Source: an uncultured Bacteroidia bacterium (GTDB lineage: Bacteria > Bacteroidota > Bacteroidia > Bacteroidales > UBA932). Taken from it: a stretch of 64,000 nt of DNA. The translations under genes and the position numbers were made by a program. How positions within the stretch are numbered: the first letter of the stretch is position 1; every line of letters begins with the position of its first letter. The notes beneath the pieces are model-generated. The model was not told the origin of the DNA. It searched no databases and worked only from the letters and a program-made list of their open reading frames with translations. The stretch covers positions 1-64,000 of the forward strand of contig CADAAA010000010.1 of assembly GCA_902785785.1 (NCBI GenBank), given 5' to 3'. Shown piece after piece: positions 16,362 to 25,319 of this stretch.

Positions 16362-17921
16362 ATGCTTATAAATGTCACAGGAGCCAAGTGCATCGGGATC
16401 GATGCAGTACCCGTCACCGTCGAAGTGGACGTGATCCTCGGCATAGGGATCCACCTCGTCGGACTGGCCGATACCGCCGTCAAGGAGAGTCTTCTCAGGA
16501 CGATCACCGCCCTTCAGGCGCTCGGATACAGGATTCCGGGGCGCAAGATAGTCATCAATCTCGCGCCCGCAGACCTGCACAAGAGCGGGAGCGGCTATGA
16601 CCTGCCCATCGCACTGGGCATTATCGCTGCTTCCGGGCAGCGCTCCTTCCCTGACCTCGGGTCGTATCTCGTTATGGGAGAGCTCGGGCTGGACGGCGCG
16701 GTGCGCGACATCGCAGGAGCCCTTCCTATCGTTGATATGGCCCGTTCAAGGGGCATGAAAGCCTGCATACTTCCACTACATTCCGCCCTGGAGGCGGCCG
16801 AGTTCACCGATATTTCCATTTATGGAGTAGAAACGCTCGCTGACTGCGTCCGCATCCTTTCCGGTGAGGAGTGCGAAGGACTGCTTGTAAGGAATACCCG
16901 CACATGGAGGAAAATGCAGCGGGCGCGGCATCATGCCGTGCCCGCTGCCGGCGTGATGGATTTCGAGGACATCATCGGCCAGGAGGGGGCAAAGCGTGGC
17001 GCCGAGATAGCCGCTGCGGGCGGGCACAATCTCATAATGCTCGGCCCGCCAGGCAGCGGGAAAAGTTCCCTGGCCAAGGCCATGTCGGGCATACTTCCGC
17101 ACATGACGCATGAGGAGTCGGTGGTGACCAGCAAGATATATTCCGTTGCCGGCATAGGGGAAAAAGCTTTGGGCCTGATACGTTCCCGTCCCTTCCGCAT
17201 GCCGCATTACAGCGCTTCGCTTCCGGCCATAGTCGGCGGCGGCGCAGGTGACAATATCATTCCCGGGGAGATCACACTCGCTCACGGAGGAGTGCTCTTC
17301 CTCGATGAGTTCAACCAGATGCCGCGGTCAGTCATCGAGGCATTGCGAGGCCCGCTTGAAGACCGCAAAGTGACGGTATCGCGCCTCAAGGCCAAGGTGG
17401 AGTATCCCGCTTCCTTCATGCTTGTGGCAGCATCCAATCCCTGCCCATGCGGGTACTATGGCGAGGGTGACAAATGCACCTGTTCTCCTTCTCAGCGGAT
17501 CACTTACCTCTCGAAGCTCTCGGGTCCCATTCTGGACAGGATAGACATACATCTCTGGCTCCACCCGGTGGATCCGCAGCGGATGATGTCCCTCAGGAGG
17601 GGAGAGCCAAGTGCGGCGGTGGCCGAGCGGGTGCTGAAGGCACGCATCATACAGAAGATGAGGTTCGCCGCGGACGATATCTTCACCAATGCCGAAATGA
17701 ACAACAAACAGATCGAAAAGTACTGTCCCCTGTCCGATACCGGACGGGAGGCGATGGAGAAGGTCATGGATCGGATGAGCCTCTCCATGAGGGCTTTCTA
17801 CCGCATCATACGCGTGGCCAGGACCATCGCTGACCTCGACGGGTCGGATGATATCAAGGCAGGGCATATCATAGAGGCGGCCGGCTATCGTTTCCTTGAC
17901 CGCCAGAATCTCGGACAATGA
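16362..17921 (+). CDS. comM: YifB/ComM family magnesium-chelatase-like AAA+ ATPase
   Basis: Cytoplasmic AAA+ motor of the ComM family, which in other bacteria drives branch migration during recombination of incoming DNA. The N-terminal domain (residues 1-180) matches the family start (LINVTGAKCIGIDAVPVTVE, then ADTAVKES). Walker A is MLGPPGSGKS at about residue 225, Walker B is GGVLFLDEFNQ, and the C-terminal ComM domain follows. A zinc-like NPCPCGYYG segment is typical. I place the start at ATG 16362; an in-frame upstream ATG at 16290 would add 24 residues that do not fit the family. Length from this start is 519 residues. Confidence 0.92.
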   Translation: MLINVTGAKCIGIDAVPVTVEVDVILGIGIHLVGLADTAVKESLLRTITALQALGYRIPGRKIVINLAPADLHKSGSGYDLPIALGIIAASGQRSFPDLGSYLVMGELGLDGAVRDIAGALPIVDMARSRGMKACILPLHSALEAAEFTDISIYGVETLADCVRILSGEECEGLLVRNTRTWRKMQRARHHAVPAAGVMDFEDIIGQEGAKRGAEIAAAGGHNLIMLGPPGSGKSSLAKAMSGILPHMTHEESVVTSKIYSVAGIGEKALGLIRSRPFRMPHYSASLPAIVGGGAGDNIIPGEITLAHGGVLFLDEFNQMPRSVIEALRGPLEDRKVTVSRLKAKVEYPASFMLVAASNPCPCGYYGEGDKCTCSPSQRITYLSKLSGPILDRIDIHLWLHPVDPQRMMSLRRGEPSAAVAERVLKARIIQKMRFAADDIFTNAEMNNKQIEKYCPLSDTGREAMEKVMDRMSLSMRAFYRIIRVARTIADLDGSDDIKAGHIIEAAGYRFLDRQNLGQ

Positions 17922-17938
17922 CCTGAAAGACAAGGACT

Positions 17939-19039
17939 ATGAAGAATTCCAAAGTATTTCTGACAACGGTTGTCTTGCTGGCGGTCGCCGCGTCCTGCAT
18001 GACCGATGAGGAAAACACGGGCAAGTCGCATCTAATGGCCTTCCCCGACCGTTACCGCGAGGTGCGGAGGAATGGGGGAGGAGGTGCTCCGGCGCATGCA
18101 AGGCTCGATACGTCAATATTCATGACGGCCGTATCGTTCCCGGAGGATTACGACTGGCGTCGTGATACCTCTCTGGGCAATGTCCGCGGCAGCATAGAAC
18201 TGTATCGTAACGGAGAGAAGATACTCTCCGTACCTGCGGGTTCCGGTTCCCGCGTCAGTCTGGATCCCGACCTGCACCATCTCGTAGATGGCCATCTGTA
18301 TACGGAGTACTGTACCGATGGAAAAACCGTCATCGGCCTTGACGGGGAGGAGTTGTTCTCCTACCCTGGCCGTGAACTGCTGTGCGGCCTGCTGGTCGAG
18401 GACGGGGATGTCTATACCCTTGGCCAGAACCGTTCCGGAGGCGGTTTTTCACTCAGACGGAACGGTGGGGAGATCCTGTCGCGCAAGGATGGTTACATAG
18501 CAGTCCACATGTCCGACAACCCCGAATATCCGACGGGAGCGCTGTACCGTGACAGCGGACACCTTTATTTCAGTTACTGGGAGGCGGGGCTGTCCGGAAA
18601 CGGCAGGTTCTGGTATATCGTAGAGGACGGAGAGGGAACCCCCGTGGACAACTTGGGTGCCGAAGGCGCGTACGACATCCGCATCCGCAACGGAACGATG
18701 CATTTCAGTACCATGGGAAGTACAACTGTGCGGCGCTGGGCATACACCGACGGTACTTGGAGGGCGAGCATGAACATCTACGGAGACGGGCAGGTCATCG
18801 TGATGGCTCCGAGCGGATCGTCTGCTTATTATCTGAGCCCGGCATTGTTCTTCTCGTTCAGGAACGCCTGTCTCTGCGGACGTGATTTCTATATAGGGAT
18901 CAATCCTGCGGAACCCGGGGAGACGCCGTTTCTCTGGAAGGATGGGGATACTGTCTTCCGTCCGGATATCAACGGTTTTATCACTGCAGTGGAGGTTTTG
19001 ATAAAGAAGGATTTAGTCCTCCCAGGAGACGGTTCTTGA
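17939..19039 (+). CDS. Lipoprotein of unknown function, possible beta-propeller
   Basis: 366 residues with lipobox VAASC (Cys near residue 20). I do not recognise the family. It carries several short repeats of the form aromatic-(R/K)-x-G-(G/E/D)-x-(I/T/V), for example LYRNGEKILSV, LRRNGGEILSR and FLWKDGDTVFR, spaced as in beta-propeller blades. It follows comM by 17 nt and may be cotranscribed. Its 3' end overlaps the convergent tsaE gene by 27 nt. Confidence 0.7.
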   Translation: MKNSKVFLTTVVLLAVAASCMTDEENTGKSHLMAFPDRYREVRRNGGGGAPAHARLDTSIFMTAVSFPEDYDWRRDTSLGNVRGSIELYRNGEKILSVPAGSGSRVSLDPDLHHLVDGHLYTEYCTDGKTVIGLDGEELFSYPGRELLCGLLVEDGDVYTLGQNRSGGGFSLRRNGGEILSRKDGYIAVHMSDNPEYPTGALYRDSGHLYFSYWEAGLSGNGRFWYIVEDGEGTPVDNLGAEGAYDIRIRNGTMHFSTMGSTTVRRWAYTDGTWRASMNIYGDGQVIVMAPSGSSAYYLSPALFFSFRNACLCGRDFYIGINPAEPGETPFLWKDGDTVFRPDINGFITAVEVLIKKDLVLPGDGS

Positions 19040-19438
19040 CCCGTCCTCACCGACGTTTATGCAGACTCTGAGCGTCTCTTCAGGGAGGATGTCCTCGATG
19101 TTCTCAGGCCACTCCATCAAGCACAGGCAGCCGCTGTCGATATAGTCGTAGAATCCTATGTCGAGCGCTTCCGAAGTCTTGTTGATGCGATAGAAATCAA
19201 AGTGGAATATCGACTCTCCGCCTTTCGTGCGGTACTCGTTCACTATCGAGAAAGTCGGGCTGCTGATGGCGTCGCCCTCGACGCCGAGAGCCCGGCATAT
19301 CGCCGTTGTGAAAGTAGTCTTGCCGGCACCCATGGGAGCGTAGAAGGCTATGAGGTCATGGCCTTGTGTCTGTGCGATGAAATCCTTCGCCGCCGTGTCG
19401 ATGGAGGGAAGGTCTGGAATGACTATGACATGCTTCAT
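19013..19438 (-). CDS. tsaE: tRNA threonylcarbamoyladenosine biosynthesis ATPase TsaE
   Basis: Small ATPase needed by TsaB/TsaD to make t6A37 on ANN-decoding tRNAs. The P-loop APMGAGKTTFTTAI is at about residues 32-45, followed by SSPTFSIVNEY and the conserved HFDFYRI segment; LMEWPENI near the end is also diagnostic. The start is ATG 19438; a GTG one codon upstream (19441) is possible. It starts 4 nt after the stop of the anti-sigma/barrel gene, so it is probably the third gene of that sigma operon, a surprising place for a housekeeping gene. Confidence 0.92.
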   Translation of the reverse strand: MKHVIVIPDLPSIDTAAKDFIAQTQGHDLIAFYAPMGAGKTTFTTAICRALGVEGDAISSPTFSIVNEYRTKGGESIFHFDFYRINKTSEALDIGFYDYIDSGCLCLMEWPENIEDILPEETLRVCINVGEDGSRTVSWED

Positions 19439-19442
19439 CACC

Positions 19443-20738
19443 CTATAGGTTGAATCTGAGACCTACCTCGTAGTTCATCATGAAAGGACGCTCGGTACGG
19501 ATGCTGAGGGGCTGTCCGCAGTCGAAGTAGTAGCGGGCGCTGGGGTCGAGATAGAGTCCGAGGTGCTCGCCGAGGAGGAACTCGAGACCGAGTCCCGCGG
19601 CCGCAGACCACTGGAATCCGTTAACACTTTCCTTGTAGGAGATGTCTCCGGGATTGCTCTGGATGCGGAAACGGCTAACGAGGCCCTTCTCCACACTTCC
19701 TCCTCCCCATGCATAGAAGCGGAGGTTCCTGCTGTCGAAGATGTTGAAATACAGGTTGAGCGGGATGCCGATATAATGGATGTCGTTGACTATCTCGGAG
19801 TTGATGTTACGGACCATATCGCCGTTGTCGTTCACCTCGGTATAGACACCGTTGAAAGTCCTGGAGAGCTTGGACCAGTTGATGCCGGTGCCCACTGCCC
19901 AGCGGTCCGAGAGATCGAAGCGGACTCCGAGACCGAAAGTGATGGGTATGGAGAAGGTGGAAGACCCTTTGTCCTCAACGCCGGTGCGTGTCTTGATGCC
20001 GGAGGCGGGTGCGCGCATCTGGCGGATGTCTTGACCGCTGAAATCATTGGTCATGGCATTGCCGGCGACAACGAGTGACGGGAGGTGCCTGCCTTCTTCA
20101 GCGTCGGTATCCTCCGGCCATGCGAACGGGTCGTCCGGAGTGCCGGTGATGGCGGTACGGGTGTCCGTCTCCGCAGGGCGGGCAACGGGATCTTGCACGA
20201 GCGAAGCGCTTTCTGGAGTCGCAACCACTTCATTTTCATTGGATACCGCCTCTGTCTCTACTGCGACCTCCGAAGGGGTTTCGACAACGGCATCCGCAGT
20301 CTCTTCCTCCGCAGGGACGAAAGCATCGGCGGGGACGATCTCGGACGGGACGGTTCCCGATACGGTGCTCCTGGAACTGCGTGCCGGGACATCGGCAAGC
20401 GCTGTACCGGCGGAAACTATCTGCTCCTCGATGGTGGGAACGGTCTCCTCGGCGGTCATGTCCATGCTTGCGGCCTGCTCCTTCACCGCCGTCGCGGTCA
20501 GGTCTGGCTCGGCGGCACGGTCGCGGCCGAGGAATACGAAGATGCCCGACAGGACGGCTGCGGCGGCTGCGAAGCCGACGGCAGCCCGCCGCCACCTGAG
20601 GGCGACGACCTTCCTGCGATCCCGGCGGTCGAGCTCGTCGCTCACAGCATGCCAGATCCGCGAAGGAACTTCTTCCTCCGCGTCCTGAAGCATCCGCTTC
20701 AATTCGAGATCGAAATCTGTATACTTGTCGTTCTGCAT
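19443..20738 (-). CDS. Anti-sigma-like / outer-membrane barrel fusion (dual membrane-spanning type), copy 2
   Basis: 431 residues with the same plan as the 9.5-kb copy: a cytoplasmic N-terminus with EEEVPSRIWHAVSDEL, one membrane helix (about 48-68, FAAAAAVLSGIFVFLG), a 150-residue acidic Glu/Val/Thr/Ala-rich linker likely to be disordered in the periplasm, and a barrel-like C-terminus (about 235-431) ending in MMNYEVGLRFNL with a terminal aromatic/hydrophobic strand. It begins one nucleotide after the ECF sigma stop. The function as anti-sigma factor and outer-membrane sensor is inferred from layout and operon position. Confidence 0.73.
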   Translation of the reverse strand: MQNDKYTDFDLELKRMLQDAEEEVPSRIWHAVSDELDRRDRRKVVALRWRRAAVGFAAAAAVLSGIFVFLGRDRAAEPDLTATAVKEQAASMDMTAEETVPTIEEQIVSAGTALADVPARSSRSTVSGTVPSEIVPADAFVPAEEETADAVVETPSEVAVETEAVSNENEVVATPESASLVQDPVARPAETDTRTAITGTPDDPFAWPEDTDAEEGRHLPSLVVAGNAMTNDFSGQDIRQMRAPASGIKTRTGVEDKGSSTFSIPITFGLGVRFDLSDRWAVGTGINWSKLSRTFNGVYTEVNDNGDMVRNINSEIVNDIHYIGIPLNLYFNIFDSRNLRFYAWGGGSVEKGLVSRFRIQSNPGDISYKESVNGFQWSAAAGLGLEFLLGEHLGLYLDPSARYYFDCGQPLSIRTERPFMMNYEVGLRFNL

Positions 20739-20739
20739 C

Positions 20740-21345
20740 TTACTTTCTGTTCTTTATCTTGTTCTGCAACATGACCCTGGCGCGCTGGAGCTGGGAGCGG
20801 GAAGTGGCTTCCGTTATGCCCAGCGTTTCGCTGATCTCCTTGTGCGTGTAACCTTCGATCAGGAACATGTTGAAAACGGTCCTGAATCCCGGCGGCAATT
20901 CGGCTATCATACCCATAAGCTCCTTGTACGATATGCTTTGCAGGGCTCCGGGATCGTCGCTCGAAAGGCTTCGGGCGTATTCGATGTCCTCGCTCTGGCG
21001 CATGACGTCGCTTTTCCTAAGCGTCATGAGTGCAGTATTGACAAAGACCTTGCGAGCCCAACCCTCGAAGGATCCCTCCCCCGTGTAGCTGTCCAACTTT
21101 GAAAACAGTGATATGAAGCCTTCCTGTAGGACATCCTCTGCCGCTTCCCTTGCGCCCATGTAGCGCAGGCAAACGGGGAACATCCTGGCGGACAACCTGT
21201 CGAACAACACCTTCTGTGCAGCCCTGTCGCCTTTCTTGCAAAGTGCGATGATCTGCTGCTCGTTCAGGGTCGTCACGGTCTCCGAAGTTGGTTTCTGGGC
21301 TGTCACCCGTGTGATAAGATGCGTTTTGTCACCGAAATGTTGCAT
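20740..21345 (-). CDS. ECF RNA polymerase sigma factor (partner of barrel copy 2)
   Basis: 201 residues. Region 2: GAREAAEDVLQEGFISLFSK and FEGWARKVFVNTALM; region 4: GYTHKEISETLGITEATSRS. The N-terminal 25 residues (up to TTLNEQQ) are longer than usual, and a GTG at 21279 could be the real start; the ATG at 21345 is the only upstream ATG. It sits at the head of a sigma / anti-sigma-barrel / tsaE operon and is divergent from the TPR gene, from which it is separated by 95 nt. Confidence 0.91.
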   Translation of the reverse strand: MQHFGDKTHLITRVTAQKPTSETVTTLNEQQIIALCKKGDRAAQKVLFDRLSARMFPVCLRYMGAREAAEDVLQEGFISLFSKLDSYTGEGSFEGWARKVFVNTALMTLRKSDVMRQSEDIEYARSLSSDDPGALQSISYKELMGMIAELPPGFRTVFNMFLIEGYTHKEISETLGITEATSRSQLQRARVMLQNKIKNRK

Positions 21346-21428
21346 GACGCATCCGAATTTTTAACAAATCGTGGTACGAAATTAGCTAAAATATCAGAAA
21401 ACAGCCTCAGCGAAACCAATAATTGTAG

Positions 21429-21436
21429 TATTTTTG
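21429..21436 (+). promoter_or_regulatory. -7 element for the TPR-EnvC operon
   Basis: TATTTTTG at 21429-21436 lies only 4 nt before the ATG at 21441. No convincing -33 box. If used, the mRNA would be leaderless. Confidence 0.55.
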
Positions 21437-21440
21437 TAAC

Positions 21441-23162
21441 ATGAAGAAAACCGCGGTTATCCTATATACCTTTGTCTTTCTTGTCCTTTCTGCCCCCGCA
21501 CTCCGGGCTCAGGACCGCACTTCCCGCCTCAGGGATACTGCCGAGTCGCTTCTGGTGGATGCCGTCCAGGCTTATGACAGCGGTGCGACAAAGGCTGCCA
21601 TGGACCGCTTCTCCGCCATTCTCGAGGCTTTCCCCGACAATGATGCCGCCCATTTTTACCAGGGTATGTGCCATGCCCGTCTCGGGGATATCGCTTCCGG
21701 ACTTAAAGAGATAAGCGAGGCCGTCCGCCTCGCTCCCGACAATTACTGGTACAGGGACCGCCTAGCCTCGCTTTATGCCATGAACGGACAGGACGACCAG
21801 GCGGTGGCCACATACGAGGCGTTGCTTGCCGATTTCCCCCGCAAGACCGAGATCCACTATTCGCTCGTCAACCTTTATGTCAGGCAGAACCGCCTTGACA
21901 AGGTCCTGGAGACCCTCGATGAGATCGAGCGGGTGATGGGGCGCGACGAGACCACCGCACTTGCGCGGTACGACATACTCATGCATCAGGACAAGGCCGC
22001 GGAGGCTTTCTCGGTGCTGGAGGAGTTCAACGAGGATTTCCCTACGCCTCAGGTACTTGCAATGATGGGAGACTCCAAGGCTGCCGCAGATGAGGATTCG
22101 CTGGCCATGGCCTATTATGACCAGGCCCTCGCCCTTGATTCAGGCTATGCCCCTGCGCTCCTGGGCAAGTCGGAGGTGTACAGGATGAACCGTTCGTTCG
22201 ACGGCTTCTTCAATACTTTGGAGGAGTTCGTTTCCAGCCCATCCATCCCCGCCCAGGCCAAGAGCCAGTACCTCTCCAACCTGACACAGTACCTCGATGC
22301 GCGGTTCTTCCAGAATTTCCAGCCCCAGCTGGATTCCCTGTTCGACAACGGAGTGAAGGCACATCCGTCAGACTCCACCATGCTCCTAGCAGCCGGCACG
22401 TATTTCTTCCGGTCGGACCGCCGTGACAGGGGCGTGGAACTGTTCAAGACCAACAGCGACTTGTACCCCGGCGACTTCAACGCCCGTGCGATGTATATCC
22501 AGTCACTCAGCTACAGCGAGGACTGGGATGCCCTGCTCAAGGCCTCCGAGGAGGCGTATGCCGCCTTCCCGGACGAGCCTGCGTTCCTGAACATGCGCAT
22601 AATGGCCTATTACAACCAGGACAACCTTCAGTCAGTCATCTCCGAGAGCGCACGCATGGCGGAGGCTTTCAAGGACAATCCAGATGTCGTTGTCCAGGCG
22701 CTGTCTACCATAGGTGACACCTATCACCAGCTCGACAACGAGAAAGAGGCATTCGCTGCATATGAAAAGGCACTGAAGATCAATCCGGAATATGCCCCGG
22801 TGCTGAACAACTATGCCTATTATCTGTCCCTGAAGGGCAAGAAGCTCAAGAGGGCGGCGGAGATGAGCCGCATCACCGTGGAGCAGGAGCCTGACAACGC
22901 CACATATCTCGACACTTACGGGTGGATCCTTCATCTTCAGAAAAAGTCGCAGGAGGCGAAGTCCTATTTCAAGCATGCCATGCTCTACGGGGGCAAGGAC
23001 AGCGCCACCATACTCGACCACTATGCAGAGGTCCTCTATTCTCTCGGAGAGTATGACCTGGCCAAGGTCTACTGGGACGATGCTGTCAAGAAAGATACGG
23101 ACAACGAGATACCCGACCTCGTGTCAAGGATCGGGGAGCGCATGAAGGCGATAGGCAGATGA
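21441..23162 (+). CDS. Exported tetratricopeptide-repeat protein
   Basis: 573 residues: a signal peptide (to about LRAQD, residue 25), then helical TPR units over almost the whole length, for example DNDAAHFYQGMCHARLGDI, QDDQAVATYEALLADFP and KEAFAAYEKALKINPEYAPV. TPRs are scaffolds for protein binding; no catalytic domain is visible. The stop overlaps the EnvC-like gene by 4 nt (ATGA), which suggests a shared role in cell-wall division or in assembling an envelope complex. Confidence 0.87.
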   Translation: MKKTAVILYTFVFLVLSAPALRAQDRTSRLRDTAESLLVDAVQAYDSGATKAAMDRFSAILEAFPDNDAAHFYQGMCHARLGDIASGLKEISEAVRLAPDNYWYRDRLASLYAMNGQDDQAVATYEALLADFPRKTEIHYSLVNLYVRQNRLDKVLETLDEIERVMGRDETTALARYDILMHQDKAAEAFSVLEEFNEDFPTPQVLAMMGDSKAAADEDSLAMAYYDQALALDSGYAPALLGKSEVYRMNRSFDGFFNTLEEFVSSPSIPAQAKSQYLSNLTQYLDARFFQNFQPQLDSLFDNGVKAHPSDSTMLLAAGTYFFRSDRRDRGVELFKTNSDLYPGDFNARAMYIQSLSYSEDWDALLKASEEAYAAFPDEPAFLNMRIMAYYNQDNLQSVISESARMAEAFKDNPDVVVQALSTIGDTYHQLDNEKEAFAAYEKALKINPEYAPVLNNYAYYLSLKGKKLKRAAEMSRITVEQEPDNATYLDTYGWILHLQKKSQEAKSYFKHAMLYGGKDSATILDHYAEVLYSLGEYDLAKVYWDDAVKKDTDNEIPDLVSRIGERMKAIGR

Positions 23163-24379
23163 GGCGCTTCCTGTCCATACTCGTCCTTTCCTTGCTGCTT
23201 CCGGCAGCTTATACGGCGTCAGCCCAGGACACCTCCGCCCAGACGACCCGCAGGGCGCGTCTGGAGCATGAGATAGCCATCATCGACGGCCAGCTGCGCG
23301 AGAACGCCACGCGCAATTCCAACGCTCTCAATACACTCTCACTTGTCCAGCAGAAGATCGAACTTCGCCGTGGGCTCATCAAGGAAGGTGAGCAGGAGAT
23401 TGCGCGCCTGGACGGCGAGATGCGCCGCAAGCAGATGCGCATCGACAGCCTCCAGGTCCGTCTTGATACCATGACCTTCTATTACAACAAGCTCGTCAAG
23501 GGTGCGTACAAGAACCGCGATGCCCGCGTGTGGTACATGTACATCCTTGCCAGCGAGAACCTTGCACAGGGCCTGAGGCGTTATTCTTTCCTCAAGAATC
23601 TCTCGCGCGAGATGAACAGCCAGGGCGTGAAGATCAAGGCTGCCAAGGAAGTCCTCGAAGGCGAGAAGGAACAGCTTGCCGGTATGCGGGCCGAAGCCGC
23701 CGAGCTCCAGAAAGCGCGCATGGCCGAGCTGGAGACCCTGAGGAGGGAGGAGGCTACCGCGCAGCAGACCATACAGGTCCTGAAAAAGGAAAAGAACAAA
23801 TACCAGAGTCAGCTCAATTCCAAGCGGAAGGAGGTCGAGGCTTTGAACAAGGAGATAGCCCGCATCATCGCGGAGGCCATGAATACCAAGGCCAAGTCAA
23901 GCAGCAGCAACAAGAAGTCTTCCTCGTCATCGTCGAAGGCTGCGGCCGCGCCTATAGACTATACCCTCGGCAAGGAGTTCTCTTCGAACAAGGGCAAACT
24001 GTCCTGGCCGGCTGAAGGCCCCGTTGTCGAGAAGTTCGGCGCGCAATACCATCCTGTGTACACCCAACTCAAACTGCCTGACAGCGAGGGCATCTCCATT
24101 GCGCTCTCCAACGGCGCACAAGTCAAGGCCGTGTTCGACGGCGTAGTCAAGAGCGTTATCGTCCAACCCGGATACAACAAATGCGTGCTGGTCCAGCACG
24201 GAGATTATTTCACTTTCTACTGCAAGCTCGGAACCGTTTCGGTCAAGGCCGGTGACAAGGTCAAGACCGGGCAGGTACTCGGCGCCGTCGAACCCATCGG
24301 AGGCTCCACCCAGCTGCATTTCCAGCTATGGTCGTCGAAGGGTCCCCAGAACCCCGTTCCCTGGCTCAGGCCGAGATAA
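23159..24379 (+). CDS. EnvC-like murein hydrolase activator with degenerate LytM (M23) domain
   Basis: 406 residues. A signal peptide (to about ASAQD) is followed by a long coiled coil (about 25-245, rich in E/K/Q/R heptads), a serine/lysine-rich linker (KSSSSNKKSSSSSSK) and a LytM fold (300-406). The LytM zinc ligands are missing: the usual H-x3-D is not seen at PDSEGISIALSNGA and the HxH becomes LHFQLW. This is the EnvC pattern, in which the domain activates cell-wall amidases instead of cutting peptidoglycan itself. It is coupled to the upstream TPR gene. Confidence 0.88.
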   Translation: MRRFLSILVLSLLLPAAYTASAQDTSAQTTRRARLEHEIAIIDGQLRENATRNSNALNTLSLVQQKIELRRGLIKEGEQEIARLDGEMRRKQMRIDSLQVRLDTMTFYYNKLVKGAYKNRDARVWYMYILASENLAQGLRRYSFLKNLSREMNSQGVKIKAAKEVLEGEKEQLAGMRAEAAELQKARMAELETLRREEATAQQTIQVLKKEKNKYQSQLNSKRKEVEALNKEIARIIAEAMNTKAKSSSSNKKSSSSSSKAAAAPIDYTLGKEFSSNKGKLSWPAEGPVVEKFGAQYHPVYTQLKLPDSEGISIALSNGAQVKAVFDGVVKSVIVQPGYNKCVLVQHGDYFTFYCKLGTVSVKAGDKVKTGQVLGAVEPIGGSTQLHFQLWSSKGPQNPVPWLRPR

Positions 24380-24531
24380 AATAAAAGGCGCGAGCTGTTG
24401 CCCGCGCCCCTGACAAAGTGAAATACGTATCGTCTATCTGAACAACACGGTTTTTCAATTCCACGAATATCTAGATATCGCGTGGTGTCTGCTTTGGTCT
24501 TTTGGTTGGTTGCCGGAGACAATGCCTCCCA
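24380..24531 (-). ncRNA. Candidate small RNA between envC-like and PPTase genes
   Basis: A -7 element (TATCTTTG, 24544-24537) and a strong leftward intrinsic terminator bracket about 150 nt. The terminator stem is GGCGCGGGC / GCTCGCGCC around an AACA loop (24408-24387, one G-U pair), followed by TTTTATTTTA. An ORF opening at 24534 runs straight through the terminator into antisense of the EnvC-like gene and is not convincing as protein. I cannot match it to 6S, SRP or tmRNA. It could instead be the distal terminator region of the PPTase transcript. Confidence 0.4.
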
Positions 24532-24536
24532 CATCA

Positions 24537-24544
24537 CAAAGATA
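24537..24544 (-). promoter_or_regulatory. -7 element for the candidate small RNA
   Basis: Exact TATCTTTG on the minus strand. There is no good TTTG at the expected -33 position, so it is supported mainly by the terminator 130 nt downstream. Confidence 0.4.
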
Positions 24545-24601
24545 GCATATAATGTAATGTGTGGGGCCGAAAGCCCCCAAAAAGTTATCAACAATCATGA
24601 A

Positions 24602-24635
24602 ATAAACCTGTTAATTCGTTGATTAACAGGTTTAT
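24602..24635. terminator. Perfect 14-bp inverted repeat, probable terminator of the PPTase gene
   Basis: ATAAACCTGTTAAT (24602-24615) is the exact reverse complement of ATTAACAGGTTTAT (24622-24635), with a 6-nt loop. It lies 34 nt past the PPTase stop. The T-run on the minus strand is short (TTTATTTC), so termination may be partial. Confidence 0.5.
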
Positions 24636-24669
24636 AAATTGTGGTATTTGTTGGAAATGCCGGAAAAGG

Positions 24670-25311
24670 CTACTCCCTGACCCATACGAGGACGTGGCGG
24701 TCGAAGGTGATGTATTCCAGTTCGAGGTCCTCTTCGTAGCCGTCCTTGTGGATGAACGTGGCCTCCAGTTCGCCTTCGCCCTTCGAGCGGAAGCGCTCGA
24801 TCTCGATCTGCTCGACGAAGTCGACGTTGTACTGCGACATTTTCTTGAATATCGCTTCCTTGGCGCACCAGTAGATGGCGAGCTGCTCGTTCTTCTCCTC
24901 GCGGTCATCCTCGAGGTCATCGATCTCGTCCTCGGACAGGGCTTTCTTCTCGACGACGGAGAAATCGCGGTCCAGGGACTCGATGTCGATGCCGACTTCG
25001 TCGTCCCTGTCAAGTATGACGGCGACGTATTTCTCGGTGTGGGTGATGCTGATGTTGATGGAGTTGTTCTCTATGTACGGCTTGCCGTTGTCGTGGTGTG
25101 CGAGGTATACTTTGTCTTCGAAGAGCTCGTTGAGGAGGGCGCGGACCGCCAGGCGCTGCTTGCGCAGCGACTCGCTCTTGATGAAGGAGATCTCTTCCAT
25201 TTCATCGGAGGGAGTCGAGCTGAGGGCGCGGAGTTCCTCTTCCGTCTCGGTTATCTGCCAGACGGCGACTTTGGCGTTGTTGTCAAGCTCTTTCAGTAAA
25301 TAAAGTGCCAT
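24670..25311 (-). CDS. 4'-phosphopantetheinyl transferase superfamily protein
   Basis: Transfers phosphopantetheine from CoA to the serine of carrier proteins. 213 residues. The two family motifs are present: DDEVGIDIESL (metal-binding Asp) at about residue 97 and YWCAKEAIFKKM (the W-x-x-KEA block) at about 148. Size suits the Sfp/AcpT class, not the short AcpS. A 55-codon ORF lies 8 nt upstream on the same strand and is probably the first gene of the operon. The carrier protein served is not visible in the window. Confidence 0.9.
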   Translation of the reverse strand: MALYLLKELDNNAKVAVWQITETEEELRALSSTPSDEMEEISFIKSESLRKQRLAVRALLNELFEDKVYLAHHDNGKPYIENNSINISITHTEKYVAVILDRDDEVGIDIESLDRDFSVVEKKALSEDEIDDLEDDREEKNEQLAIYWCAKEAIFKKMSQYNVDFVEQIEIERFRSKGEGELEATFIHKDGYEEDLELEYITFDRHVLVWVRE

Positions 25312-25319
25312 ATTCGGTA

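Noticed and set aside
23159-24379. Active M23 zinc endopeptidase
   Set aside because: The LytM zinc ligands are missing; an EnvC-type activator role fits better.
24387-24408. Terminator for the rightward EnvC-like gene
   Set aside because: The T-run lies on the minus-strand side only; on the plus strand the hairpin is followed by CCTGAC.
24217-24594. 125-codon minus-strand ORF in and beyond the gap after the EnvC-like gene
   Set aside because: It runs through a strong terminator into antisense of the EnvC-like gene, and its sequence looks like no protein. A non-coding RNA is the better reading.
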